Made by a program: the position numbers and the translations under genes
The notes under the pieces: model-generated
Databases searched by the model: none
Told to the model about the DNA's origin: nothing
The model's input: only the letters and a program-made list of their open reading frames with translations
Assembly (NCBI GenBank): GCA_965232105.1
Contig: OZ246956.1
Location: forward strand, 4,030,001-4,094,000
Direction: 5' to 3'
DNA from: Multivorans sp965232105
GTDB lineage: Bacteria; Acidobacteriota; Thermoanaerobaculia; Multivoradales; Multivoraceae
DNA: 64,000 nucleotides
In this document: positions 45,036 to 53,131 of the stretch, piece after piece
How the letters are laid out: every line of letters begins with the position of its first letter
Position numbering within the stretch: the first letter of the stretch is position 1

Positions 45036-46673
45036 CTACTCCTTCGCCAGGCCGAAAACAAAGACGACGTTGCCCATCGCGACGACGATCCGCTGCTCAC
45101 CGCCCACGGCGTAGCTCATCGGCGAGGCGTGCGGTGCAGCGCCCAGGGAAATCCGCCACAACGCCTCACCGGTTTCCTCGTCGAGAGCGAAGAAGTAGCC
45201 ATCGACGCTGGCGCTCCAAACCAACCCCCCCGCGGTGGCGAGGACTCCGCTGCGGGTCCGCGGCGTGATCGGGAACTCCCAACGGACCTTGCCCGTCGTC
45301 GCCTCGATCGCCCGGATCGCGCTGTGGTAGCGATCGGCCTCACCGGGCATCCGGTGACCGCCGCCGAGGAAGATGCTGCCCTCCTCGTACTCGTCGTCCC
45401 GCTGGTAGTAGATGCCCTCCGCGTCGAAGGAGTTCACGTAGAGCAACCCGGCGCGCGGACTGTAGGCGGGCGACCACCAGTTTGTCGCGCCGCCGGCGAT
45501 CGGCGCGACGCGGGTGCCCTCCGTCGTCGGCAACACGTTCTCGCGCAGGATCGGCCGGCCGTTCTCGTCCAGGCCGTGGGCCCAGGTCTGGAGGGCAAAC
45601 GGCTCGCCGAGCAGGAACTGTCCACTCTCCCGATCCAGCAGGTAGTAGAAGGCGTTGCGGTTTGCCCACAGCATCACCTTCCGCAACTCGCCCGACAGCT
45701 CGACGTCGGCGAGCACCGGCACCTGGATCGCGTCCCAGTCCCAGACGTCGTGGGGCGTGAACTGAAAGTGCCAGACGATCTCCCCGGTCTTCCCGTCGAG
45801 GGCCAGCACGGAAGACGAATACAGGTTGTCGCCAAGCCGCAGGTCGCCGTTCCAGTCCGGCGCCGGATTGCCGCCACCCCAGTAGATGAGGTCGAGTTCC
45901 GCGTCGTACACGCCGGTGAGCCAGGTCGGCGCTCCGCCCGTGCGCCACGAATCGCCCGCCCAGGTCTCATTGCCCGGCTCTCCCGGTCCCGGCACCGTGT
46001 ACGTGCGCCACCTGCGCTCGCCGGTCGCCGCGTCGTAGCCGTCGATGAAGCCGCGGATGCCGAACTCGCCGCCCGCGATGCCGGTCACCACCGTGTCGCC
46101 GACGACGAGCGGCGCAGCCGTCTTGCTGTAGCCCTTCGTGTGGTCGGCAACTTCCGTGTCCCAGAGCAGGGACCCGGAACGCGCGTCGATCGCCACCAGG
46201 TGGGCGTCGTTCGTGCTCATGTACAGGGTCTCGCCCACGATCGCCACGCCGCGGTTGTTCCGGCCGCAACACAACCGGATGTCGTCCGGCAGGGGGTGCT
46301 CGTAGCGCCAGTAGGCCCGCCCCGTCGCCGCATCGACCGCGGTCACGTTGCTTGGCGACTCGGTGACGAACATGACCCCGTCGACCACCAGCGGCGTCGT
46401 CTGGTTCCGGTCGAGCTGCTGGATCTGGTGCGCCCACTTCAACTCCAGGCGGCCCACGTTCTCGCGGTCGATCTGATCCAGCCGGCTGTAGCGCTGCCCG
46501 TGCAGCGCCCCGTGGTACATCAACCAGTTGTGCGGCTCGTTGTCCGAGTTGACGAGCCGTTCCCAGGTCACCGGCGACAGAACCGGCATGCCATCGCCCG
46601 CCAACTCCTGGCCCGGCGCAGTCTGCGCGGCCAGCAGGAGCAGTACCGCTCCGACCCGGCCCGTCCGCCTCAC
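45036..46673 (-). CDS. PQQ-dependent alcohol dehydrogenase, lanthanide-type D-x-D motif
   Basis: A 545-aa periplasmic eight-bladed quinoprotein (signal peptide to about residue 25). Active-site features are the vicinal disulfide LCCGRNNRG, the metal-binding Glu in GGEFGIRG, the Asn in GGGNPAPDWN and the catalytic Asp in PHDVWDWD. The extra Asp two residues after it (D-W-D) is the mark of lanthanide-dependent XoxF/PedH-type enzymes; calcium enzymes have a neutral residue. The substrate is probably an alcohol. The GTG at 46673 overlaps the cytochrome stop (GTGA) with GGGGGAG upstream. Electrons would pass to the adjacent diheme cytochrome. Confidence 0.87.
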   Translation of the reverse strand: MRRTGRVGAVLLLLAAQTAPGQELAGDGMPVLSPVTWERLVNSDNEPHNWLMYHGALHGQRYSRLDQIDRENVGRLELKWAHQIQQLDRNQTTPLVVDGVMFVTESPSNVTAVDAATGRAYWRYEHPLPDDIRLCCGRNNRGVAIVGETLYMSTNDAHLVAIDARSGSLLWDTEVADHTKGYSKTAAPLVVGDTVVTGIAGGEFGIRGFIDGYDAATGERRWRTYTVPGPGEPGNETWAGDSWRTGGAPTWLTGVYDAELDLIYWGGGNPAPDWNGDLRLGDNLYSSSVLALDGKTGEIVWHFQFTPHDVWDWDAIQVPVLADVELSGELRKVMLWANRNAFYYLLDRESGQFLLGEPFALQTWAHGLDENGRPILRENVLPTTEGTRVAPIAGGATNWWSPAYSPRAGLLYVNSFDAEGIYYQRDDEYEEGSIFLGGGHRMPGEADRYHSAIRAIEATTGKVRWEFPITPRTRSGVLATAGGLVWSASVDGYFFALDEETGEALWRISLGAAPHASPMSYAVGGEQRIVVAMGNVVFVFGLAKE

Positions 46674-47449
46674 GATTCGCTCCCCCGCAGCGAGGCCAGG
46701 TAGGCGACCAGGTCGTCCCGCTCGTCGTCCGACAACGGCTCCGCGGGCATCGTCGATTCGAGGATCCGTTCCACGGACCGCAGACCCGCCTTGGCGAAGG
46801 AACGCAGTCGCTCCTCGCCGTCCATGATCCGAAGGTTGAACGTGTCCTCGCCCATCCGCAGCCCCTCGAACACCGTGCCGTCGGCGCGAGTCACCCGCAA
46901 CGTCCACCATCTCGGCGCGACCTCGGCGCTCGGCGCACTCAGGTCCTCGGCCAGTTCGTCGGGACCGCGCCGCTCGCCCACCCGCGACAGGTCCGGGCCC
47001 AACCGGCCGCCGCGCCCGTCCACCATGTGGCAGCGCCCGCAGTCCAACCGCCCAAACACCTGCCGACCCGTTTCCGGCGAACCCGGCAGAGACGTCAGGT
47101 CGACATTGGTCGACAGAGTGCGCAGATAGGTCACCAGTTGCCAGATCACCTGCTCCTTCTCACGCCGCAGGCCGCGCATGGACGTCCCATCGATGCCGTC
47201 CCGTATGACCCGATAGAGCCCGGCATCCGTCGTCGCGTGCCGGAAATTCCCTGTCGTCAGATCCGGACCGTCCGCCTCGACCCCGCCCTTCGCGTCCACC
47301 CCGTGGCAACTCGTGCACTTCGACAGAAAGAACCGCTGCCCCATCCGCACATCGATGCCACCGGTGTACGGGTTCTCCAGCTCTTCCGCCGCCACGCTCG
47401 TCGTCAACACCACGAGAAGCAGCAGCACGTTCAGCCCACCCCACGCCAC
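46670..47449 (-). CDS. exported diheme cytochrome c
   Basis: A 259-aa cytochrome with two heme sites, KCTSCHG and DCGRCHMV, in separate c domains. The C-terminal TMPAEPLSDDERDDLVAYLASL is a typical class I cytochrome end. It is coupled to the quinoprotein gene and should be its electron acceptor. The start is uncertain: GTG 47449 gives a hydrophobic signal sequence lacking an early positive charge, and no better start is in frame before the inverted-repeat element. Its leader would contain that element read in antisense. Confidence 0.8.
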   Translation of the reverse strand: MAWGGLNVLLLLVVLTTSVAAEELENPYTGGIDVRMGQRFFLSKCTSCHGVDAKGGVEADGPDLTTGNFRHATTDAGLYRVIRDGIDGTSMRGLRREKEQVIWQLVTYLRTLSTNVDLTSLPGSPETGRQVFGRLDCGRCHMVDGRGGRLGPDLSRVGERRGPDELAEDLSAPSAEVAPRWWTLRVTRADGTVFEGLRMGEDTFNLRIMDGEERLRSFAKAGLRSVERILESTMPAEPLSDDERDDLVAYLASLRGSES

Positions 47450-47516
47450 CGCTTTGACGATGCTGAGCGGACTGCGAACGCGGCCCCGGTACGGCCCGCG
47501 AGCCCGACGCCGTCCA

Positions 47517-47694
47517 GCCGGTTCGGGGCTCCGAGGGGAGGGTCCCGGCGAAGCTGTCGGCAAGCGACGGCCGACGACCTCGAAGCAACCTGCGCCCAAC
47601 CGGAGCGCAGCCGACCGCAGCGAGCGCCAACCTCCCATCAATCCGACAAGCGCGAGCGGTCGCTGGGACCCTCTCCTCGGAGCCCCGGACCGGC
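47517..47694 (+). ncRNA. structured inverted-repeat element, copy A
   Basis: 47517-47551 pairs with 47660-47694 over 35 consecutive positions: 32 Watson-Crick pairs and three G.U pairs when read as plus-strand RNA (U47523-G47688, G47537-U47674, G47547-U47664). The enclosed 108-nt loop shares collinear blocks with copy B: AGCGAC 47563, CGACGAC 47572, CGCCCAACCGGAGCG 47593-47607, CCTCCCATC 47631 and CAAGCGC 47647. A further shared GGCGGGTGC lies at 47692-47700, followed by a 9-bp tandem duplication (GCCAGTGCC) up to the epimerase stop. No coding sense is apparent. Function unknown; RNA or a cruciform-forming DNA element are both possible. Confidence 0.7.
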
Positions 47695-47720
47695 GGGTGC
47701 AGCCAGTGCCGCCAGTGCCG

Positions 47721-48800
47721 CTACTCGCCACCGCCCTCCGGCTCCGGCCGCCGTTTCGGCTCGACCTTCGCCACGGACAGCAGCGATTCGACGCAGTCGC
47801 GCAGCGACTCGTCGAAGGGTCGGAAGGTGACTCCGGTCGCCTCGCGCATCCGGTCGTTGCGCAGTTCGACGCCGGCCCAGATGCCGCGCAGTTCCTCTTC
47901 CCGCTTCTGGATGTGCTCGGGATGGCCGTCCTCGACCTCCGGCGTGTCATGGCGGAGCTCCGGCAGCAGACGGTCGATGCCGTTGTTGATCTCCTCCACC
48001 GGCACCGCGTCCGCCGACCAGGCGATGTAGCGCTCGCCGTTCTTGACGTTGATGCTCTCGAGCAGCCGGATGTGGCACTCCGCGTCGTCGCGCACGTCCA
48101 CCGTCATCCACGGCCGGTAGGCCTGGTTCTGCGCGCACTCGCCGAGCAGCATGAGCTCGATGTTGTGCTGCCAGGGGCCCTTGTCCTTCTGGTGGGCCGA
48201 CAGGATGGGGCCCACGTTGTCGCCCGGGCAGCACGTGATCGCGTCCCAGCGGCCGCTCTTCTCCGCCGCCTCGCTGAACGCCTTCTGAGCGTGGATCTTG
48301 CTCATCGAGTAGCCGTGGCCGCGCTCCGGCGTCCGCTTCGGATTCGACTCGTCCGGATAGCGGTCCTCGTACAGGACGGGCCGCCGAACGAACTCGTAGA
48401 TGTCGGCCTCCATGATCACCGCGGCGATGCTCGACGTGACAACGACCCGCGTGACCGAGGCCGACTTCTCGATGCTCGCGACGATGTGGTCGCACACGTT
48501 CTTCACGTAGTCGAAGTCGTTGTAGTCGCTGACGTGCGCGATGTGGGCGACGCCGTGGCAGCCGGCGAAGATGCCGTCGAAGCAACCCGCCTCGTCCAGG
48601 TTCGCCGAGTGGATCGTGAGCCGGCCCGAGGCGAAGCCGTTCATCTCGCGAAGAAACGTCGTCTTCGCCGGATCGTTCGCGTCGCGCACGCAGGCGCGCA
48701 CCCGGTAGCCCTCGTCCAGCAGCAATCGAACCGTCCAACCGCCAACGAAACCGGCGGCGCCGGTCACCGCGACCGTGCCGCCCTTCGGAATCGGAGCCAT
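47721..48800 (-). CDS. NAD-dependent epimerase/dehydratase family protein
   Basis: A 359-aa extended SDR. The NAD(P) loop is VAVTGAAGFVGGWTV, the catalytic Ser region VVVTSSIAAV and the Tyr-Lys pair lies in GHGYSMSKIHAQKAF. It resembles dihydroflavonol-4-reductase/cinnamoyl-reductase-like members, with an unusually long C-terminal part ending in a Pro/Glu/Gly tail. The ATG at 48800 has GAAGGAG seven bases upstream. It heads the minus-strand run toward the cytochrome and quinoprotein, but the inverted-repeat element separates them, so it may be a separate transcript. Confidence 0.83.
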   Translation of the reverse strand: MAPIPKGGTVAVTGAAGFVGGWTVRLLLDEGYRVRACVRDANDPAKTTFLREMNGFASGRLTIHSANLDEAGCFDGIFAGCHGVAHIAHVSDYNDFDYVKNVCDHIVASIEKSASVTRVVVTSSIAAVIMEADIYEFVRRPVLYEDRYPDESNPKRTPERGHGYSMSKIHAQKAFSEAAEKSGRWDAITCCPGDNVGPILSAHQKDKGPWQHNIELMLLGECAQNQAYRPWMTVDVRDDAECHIRLLESINVKNGERYIAWSADAVPVEEINNGIDRLLPELRHDTPEVEDGHPEHIQKREEELRGIWAGVELRNDRMREATGVTFRPFDESLRDCVESLLSVAKVEPKRRPEPEGGGE

Positions 48801-48880
48801 GCAGTTTCTCCTTCGTTTGGTTCGCGCGACGATACCCGACGGCGAACCTGCTAGCTTTGCAGTGTTTGACCGAGCGGCCC

Positions 48881-49438
48881 GTGAACACCGAATCCGTCGA
48901 AAAGGTCCAGTGCGGCGACCGCACATACGACCTGCGCCGCCTGCGACCCGAAGCCCGCGACGACATCGTGGGCCTGGCCCGCGCCCTGCCCGAGATCGAC
49001 CTGCAGTTCCTGCGCTCCGACCTCACCGACCCGGACGTGGTCGAGGGCTGGATCCGCGACGCGAGTTCAGGCAGCCGCTTCACGACCCTGGCCTACTACG
49101 ACGACGAACTCGTGGGCTATGGAAGCCTCAATCTGCGAAGCCTCCAGTGGATGAGCCACATGGGCGAGATCCGGGTGATCATCGCCGAGGGGCACCGCCG
49201 CTCCGGGCTCGGACGGGTCCTGACCCAGCGCGTCTTCGATATCGCGCACGATCTCGGCCTGCTCAAGATCGTGGCGCAGATGACGCGCGAGCAGATCGGC
49301 GCCCGCCGGCTCTTCGAACGGCTCGGCTTCTCGCCCGAAGCCCTGCTCACGGACTGGGTGATCGATCGCTCCGGGCGCACGCGCGACATGATGATCATGT
49401 CGTACGACGTCGACCCGGGGGACCGGAGCGGCAACTGA
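48881..49438 (+). CDS. GNAT family N-acetyltransferase
   Basis: A 185-aa GCN5-related acetyltransferase. The acetyl-CoA pyrophosphate loop is in VIIAEGHRRSGLGRVLTQR, followed by LFERLGFSPEALLTDWV as in the family's motif B. The acceptor is unknown. The start is ambiguous between GTG 48881 and TTG 48857; the former has a GAG-rich stretch nearby and is preferred. Its stop overlaps the next gene (CTGA), beginning a three-gene chain of 4-bp overlaps. Confidence 0.82.
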   Translation: MNTESVEKVQCGDRTYDLRRLRPEARDDIVGLARALPEIDLQFLRSDLTDPDVVEGWIRDASSGSRFTTLAYYDDELVGYGSLNLRSLQWMSHMGEIRVIIAEGHRRSGLGRVLTQRVFDIAHDLGLLKIVAQMTREQIGARRLFERLGFSPEALLTDWVIDRSGRTRDMMIMSYDVDPGDRSGN

Positions 49439-50244
49439 GCCCCCGCCACCGGCGCCGCATCCGCGTCGTCTCCTGGAACGTGAACGGTCTGCGCGCCTGC
49501 GGGCGCAAGGGCTTCCTCGACTGGCTGGGAACCAGCCGGGCGCAGATCGTCGGTCTGCAGGAGACGAAGGCCCGCGCCGAACAGTTGCTGCCGGAGCTGC
49601 GAAAGCCGACCCGCTGGCACACGAACTTCTTCAGCGCCGAACGCCCCGGCTACTCGGGCGTCGGCCTCTACTCGCGCCTGAAGCCGACCTGGGTGCGCAC
49701 TTCCCTCGATGAGCACCGCTTCGACGCCGAGGGTCGTCTTCAACTGGCTCTCTTCGGGCAACTGCTCGTCGCCAACGTCTACTTCCCCAAGGGCAGCGGC
49801 AGCAAGCGGGACAACAGCCGCGTCCCGTACAAGCTGGACTTCTACCGCGCGCTGTTCGATCAGCTCGATCAGGCCAGACAGGCCGGTTACCGCGTCCTCG
49901 TCATGGGCGACTTCAACACCGCGCCGCAACCGATCGACCTGGCGCGGCCCAGGCAGAACAGGAAGAACTCCGGGTTCCTGCCCGAAGAGTGCGAAGAACT
50001 CCAGCGCTGGCTCGACGCCGGCTGGGTCGACACCTTCCGCAGCCTGCACCCGGACACGGTGCGCTATAGCTGGTGGAAGCAGGCGTTCCATGCCCGTGAC
50101 CGCAACGTCGGCTGGCGGATCGACCTCGTGCTTGCCTCCGAAGCGGCCATGGCCTTCGTGGAACGCGCCTTCATCTCCACCCGGGTCACCGGTTCCGACC
50201 ACTGCCCGGTGGGCGTCGACCTCTCGGCCGAGGTGCTGGAGTGA
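49435..50244 (+). CDS. xthA: exodeoxyribonuclease III / AP endonuclease, apparent CTG start
   Basis: A 269-aa Mg-dependent AP endonuclease of base excision repair. Motifs are intact: RVVSWNVNGLRA, IVGLQETKA, VMGDFNTAP, the RIDLVLAS region and GSDHCPVGVDL. The conserved first strand lies upstream of every in-frame ATG or GTG, and upstream frame belongs to the acetyltransferase. The only candidate is CTG at 49435, overlapping the previous stop as CTGA, with GGAG six bases before it. It overlaps the sulfotransferase GTG by 4 bp. Confidence 0.88.
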   Translation: MSPRHRRRIRVVSWNVNGLRACGRKGFLDWLGTSRAQIVGLQETKARAEQLLPELRKPTRWHTNFFSAERPGYSGVGLYSRLKPTWVRTSLDEHRFDAEGRLQLALFGQLLVANVYFPKGSGSKRDNSRVPYKLDFYRALFDQLDQARQAGYRVLVMGDFNTAPQPIDLARPRQNRKNSGFLPEECEELQRWLDAGWVDTFRSLHPDTVRYSWWKQAFHARDRNVGWRIDLVLASEAAMAFVERAFISTRVTGSDHCPVGVDLSAEVLE

Positions 50245-51158
50245 ACGACACGGGTTCGACGCCGCGCCGCGCTACCACCGCCGAGGGCATCCGCCGCCGC
50301 ATGGCCGGCTTCTCCACACGGGAAGGGATCGAAAAGGGGCTGAACTTCCAACTGCAGCCGACCGACGTCCTGATCGCCACCTACCCCAAGGCCGGTACGA
50401 CCCTGATGCAGCAGATCGTCCACGGTCTCCGCACCGGCGGCGACATGAACTTCGACGAGATCACGGAGGTCGTGCCGTGGCTCGAGCTTGCCCACGACCT
50501 GGGCCTCGACCTGGAGGCCCCGCAGCAGGCCGAGCCCAGGGCGTTCAAGACCCACCTGAGCCGGGACCTGGCCCCGAAGGACGGACGCAACATCTTCGTC
50601 GTCCGCGACCCGGTCGATTCGCTCGTCTCCTTCTTCCACTTCTTCAGCGGCTGGGTTTTCGAGCCTGGAACCGTCTCGATCCGCGACTTCGCCCTCGACT
50701 TCGTCCTCCACGGCACCCGCAGCGGCCGCTACTGGGAGCATCTCGTGTCCTGGTGGCCCGAGCGCCTAGACCCGGACACGCTCTGGCTCTGCTTCGAGGA
50801 CATCGTCGCCGACCTTCCGACCGCTACCGCGCGCGTCGCCCGGTTTCTTGGACTCGACCCGGAGCACCCCAACGTCCGTATCGCGACCCGCCAGGCATCG
50901 ATCGACTTCATGCGCGAAAACGGTTCCAGGTTCGACGACCACCTGGTCCGCAACGCCCGCAACGCCGCCTGCAGCCTGCCCGCCTCCGGCACCACCTCGA
51001 AAGTCCGCAAGGGCAAGTCCGGCGAAGGTTCCCGCGAGGTACCCCCCGAGGTCCTCGAAGTCTGGAACCGGGAGTGGAAGGAGGTCGTCGAACCCACAAC
51101 GGGTCATGGGTCGTACGCGGACCTGCGTGGCGCCGTCGGAGGCCTTTCCTGCGGCTGA
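50241..51158 (+). CDS. PAPS-dependent sulfotransferase
   Basis: A 305-aa cytosolic-type sulfotransferase. The 5'-phosphosulfate loop is ATYPKAGTTLMQQI, the 3'-phosphate site IFVVRDPVDSLVSFF, and the C-terminal RKGKSGEGSR corresponds to the family RKGxxGDWK-like motif. It transfers sulfate from PAPS to an alcohol or phenol of unknown identity. The GTG at 50241 overlaps the xthA stop. It is the last gene before a 479-bp noncoding stretch. Confidence 0.88.
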   Translation: MNDTGSTPRRATTAEGIRRRMAGFSTREGIEKGLNFQLQPTDVLIATYPKAGTTLMQQIVHGLRTGGDMNFDEITEVVPWLELAHDLGLDLEAPQQAEPRAFKTHLSRDLAPKDGRNIFVVRDPVDSLVSFFHFFSGWVFEPGTVSIRDFALDFVLHGTRSGRYWEHLVSWWPERLDPDTLWLCFEDIVADLPTATARVARFLGLDPEHPNVRIATRQASIDFMRENGSRFDDHLVRNARNAACSLPASGTTSKVRKGKSGEGSREVPPEVLEVWNREWKEVVEPTTGHGSYADLRGAVGGLSCG

Positions 51159-51637
51159 GAAGCCTTGTACCACCGGTCTCGGGCTCGTCGCGCACCCAGA
51201 GCACGGCCGTTGCACTGGCTAGCGCTAGCGAGGCTTCGCCTCAGACCGACGAGCGTTCAGGCCGGAGCAGATGCCGGCCAGAGGGCCGGCGCACCCAGTG
51301 GGCGGAACTTGCCTCAGCCGTAGAGGTCAGCCCTGTCAGGCAGGAGAAACCCCCAGTCGTGCCTTCGCCTCGCGCACCAGCCCGCTCGGCACCGACGTCC
51401 AGCCCAGTCGGGGCAGCCGGGGTCGGCTCCCAGGTGCCTCTGAACGAGCGACCCTCGACGACGTTGCCCTAACCACCGCCCAACCGGAGCGAGTGAAGCG
51501 GAGTGAGCGCAACCCCCTCCCATCTCCCTCTCAAGCGCTCACGCCACCTGGGAGCCGACCCCTCCTGACCCAAGACGGGCGGGTGCGTCCTCCGCTCCGC
51601 CGCTGCGGCACTCCGCCGCTGTGGCGCTGCGGCGCCG
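51159..51637. other. 479-bp noncoding interval holding copy B and further hairpins
   Basis: No frame here has coding character. Besides copy B at 51419-51562, there is a 7-bp hairpin GCCGGCC/GGCCGGC with loop AGAG at 51273-51290, a GAGGC/GCCTC hairpin near 51230, and a CCTG/CAGG stem near 51332. The shared GGCGGGTGC boundary sequence lies at 51578-51586. The interval runs from the sulfotransferase stop to the stop of the convergent GST gene. Confidence 0.6.
51419..51562 (+). ncRNA. structured inverted-repeat element, copy B
   Basis: 51419-51436 pairs perfectly with 51545-51562 (18 bp), and after a 2x2 mismatch three more pairs follow outward. The stem encloses 108 nt, the same loop size as copy A, with the same blocks in order and spacing: AGCGAC 51447, CGACGAC 51456, CGCCCAACCGGAGCG 51477-51491, CCTCCCATC 51516 and CAAGCGC 51532. 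The stem sequence is unrelated to that of copy A. As in copy A, the right side faces the stop codon of a minus-strand gene. Confidence 0.7.
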
Positions 51638-52372
51638 CTACAGCAGGCCGCCCTCCGGCGCCGGCCGTGCGCGCTGGTTGTAGAGCAGCCTCTTCAGGCG
51701 TGCGCGTTCCTCGTCGGAGAGGTTCGCGTAGTCAATCGCCTCGCCGCTCGAGACGCCCATGCCGCGCTGAACCGCCGGACGGGCGCCGACGTCCTCGAAC
51801 CAGCGCTTGAAGTACGGGAAGTCCTCGATGTCCTGCTCCTGGTCCTGCCAGCGGACCGTCCACGGGTAGCAGATCATGTCGGCGATCGTGTACTCGTCGC
51901 CGATCAGGTACCGCCGGTCGTAGAGGCGGTTGTTCATCACGCCGTACAGACGGTTCACCTCGTCCGTGAAGCGGCGTACCGCGTAGCTCTGGTCGCCCTC
52001 CGTGTCGCGCAGGCGACGGAAGTGACCGCACTCGCCCGACTTCGGCCCCTGGTTCGCCATCTGCCAGATGAGCCACTGGTTCACCTCGTGACGCGCGCGC
52101 AGCTCCTGGGGGTAGAACTGCCCTGCCTTCCCCGCGATGTACATCATGATCGCGCCCGACTCGAAGAGTGCTATCGGTTCGCCGCCGTCCGCCGGCTCGT
52201 GGTCGACCATCGCCGGCATCCGGTTGTTCGGCGAGATGGCCAGGAACTCCTCCTTGAACTGGTCGCCGAAGCCAATCCGGCAGGGCACGATGCGGTACGG
52301 CAAACCGCACTCCTCGAGCAGGATGGTGACCTTCTTGCCGTTCGGCGTCGGCCAGTAGTGCAGATCGATCAT
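51638..52372 (-). CDS. glutathione S-transferase family protein (YfcG/YghU-like)
   Basis: A 244-aa GST. The thioredoxin-like N-terminal domain starts MIDLHYWPTPNGKKVTI, with the TPNGxK segment of nu-class disulfide-reductase GSTs, followed by NNRMPAMVDHEP and the glutathione-binding FESGAIMMYIA. The C-terminal all-alpha domain has DEYTIADMICYPW. It probably reduces glutathione mixed disulfides or conjugates electrophiles. GGGAG precedes the ATG at eight bases. Its 3' end faces copy B. Confidence 0.88.
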   Translation of the reverse strand: MIDLHYWPTPNGKKVTILLEECGLPYRIVPCRIGFGDQFKEEFLAISPNNRMPAMVDHEPADGGEPIALFESGAIMMYIAGKAGQFYPQELRARHEVNQWLIWQMANQGPKSGECGHFRRLRDTEGDQSYAVRRFTDEVNRLYGVMNNRLYDRRYLIGDEYTIADMICYPWTVRWQDQEQDIEDFPYFKRWFEDVGARPAVQRGMGVSSGEAIDYANLSDEERARLKRLLYNQRARPAPEGGLL

Positions 52373-52516
52373 GGGCGATGCTCCCTGGGCAGAGCCCGGC
52401 GCGGCGGCCTCGACCGCCGAAGTTCAGGTGAAACGCCGGAGGTTAGCCGACTCGCGACCCGGCCGCGATACGCTGACTCACTCACCCGAAGCTCACGCTG
52501 CAACAGGAGATACACG

Positions 52517-53131
52517 GTGTACGCCATGACGAGAACCTTGAGAACGACGATCACCGTGCTCGCACTGGGCTGTATGGCGACGGCCTCGGTGGCCGCGGAG
52601 CCCTCTGACGCTGCGACCCAGCTCGCCGCAGCGGTCCAGGCCGCGCCCGACGACCGGCGGGACGGAGCGCGCGTCCTCGGCTGGGACGACGACGGCATGG
52701 TCGTCGAGCTCCGCGCCGGCAGCAACGACCTGGTCTGCCTGGCCGCCATGCCGGGCGCTCCCCAGTGGAGCGTTGCCTGCTACCACGAGTCGCTGGAGCC
52801 GTTCATGGCCCGCGGCCGCGAGCTGCTTGCCCAGGGCATCGAAGGCCAGGAGCGGATCGACATTCGCGAGAAGGAGATCGCGGAGGGCAAGCTCCAGATG
52901 CCACGCGAGCCGCGCACCCTCTACGTCCTCCACGGCAGCGGCTTCGATGCCGAGGCCGGCGAAGTCACGGACGCCTACCTGCGCTGGGTCATCTACACCC
53001 CCTTCGCGACCGCGGAGTCGACCGGCCTGACGACCCGCCCGGTTCCCGGAGCCCCGTGGCTCATGGCGCCCGGAACCGCCGGCGCTCACGTCATGATCAA
53101 CCCGCCCCGCCCCGACACCAGCGGCCAATGA
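52517..53131 (+). CDS. exported protein of unknown function
   Basis: A 204-aa protein with a signal peptide (residues 1 to about 30, ending ASVAAEP). The mature part has LVCLAAMPG, ACYHESLEPFMARGREL and a C-terminal PWLMAPGTAGAHVMI, which look like conserved blocks, but I do not recognise a named domain. The GTG at 52517 has AGGAG seven bases upstream and is preferred to ATG 52526. A TACGCT near 52465 may be its -10. The following 30-codon frame repeats the end of this protein in altered form. Confidence 0.65.
   Translation: MYAMTRTLRTTITVLALGCMATASVAAEPSDAATQLAAAVQAAPDDRRDGARVLGWDDDGMVVELRAGSNDLVCLAAMPGAPQWSVACYHESLEPFMARGRELLAQGIEGQERIDIREKEIAEGKLQMPREPRTLYVLHGSGFDAEAGEVTDAYLRWVIYTPFATAESTGLTTRPVPGAPWLMAPGTAGAHVMINPPRPDTSGQ

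Noticed and set aside
47511..47720. Reading the element as an N-terminal extension of the diheme cytochrome
   Set aside because: The translated stretch is Arg/Pro/Ser-rich, precedes the signal peptide, and copy B has the same sequence without a gene.
47517..51562. Idea that the paired elements are retron ncRNAs or attC sites
   Set aside because: No reverse transcriptase or integrase nearby; attC sites have conserved ends and variable loops, the reverse of what is seen.
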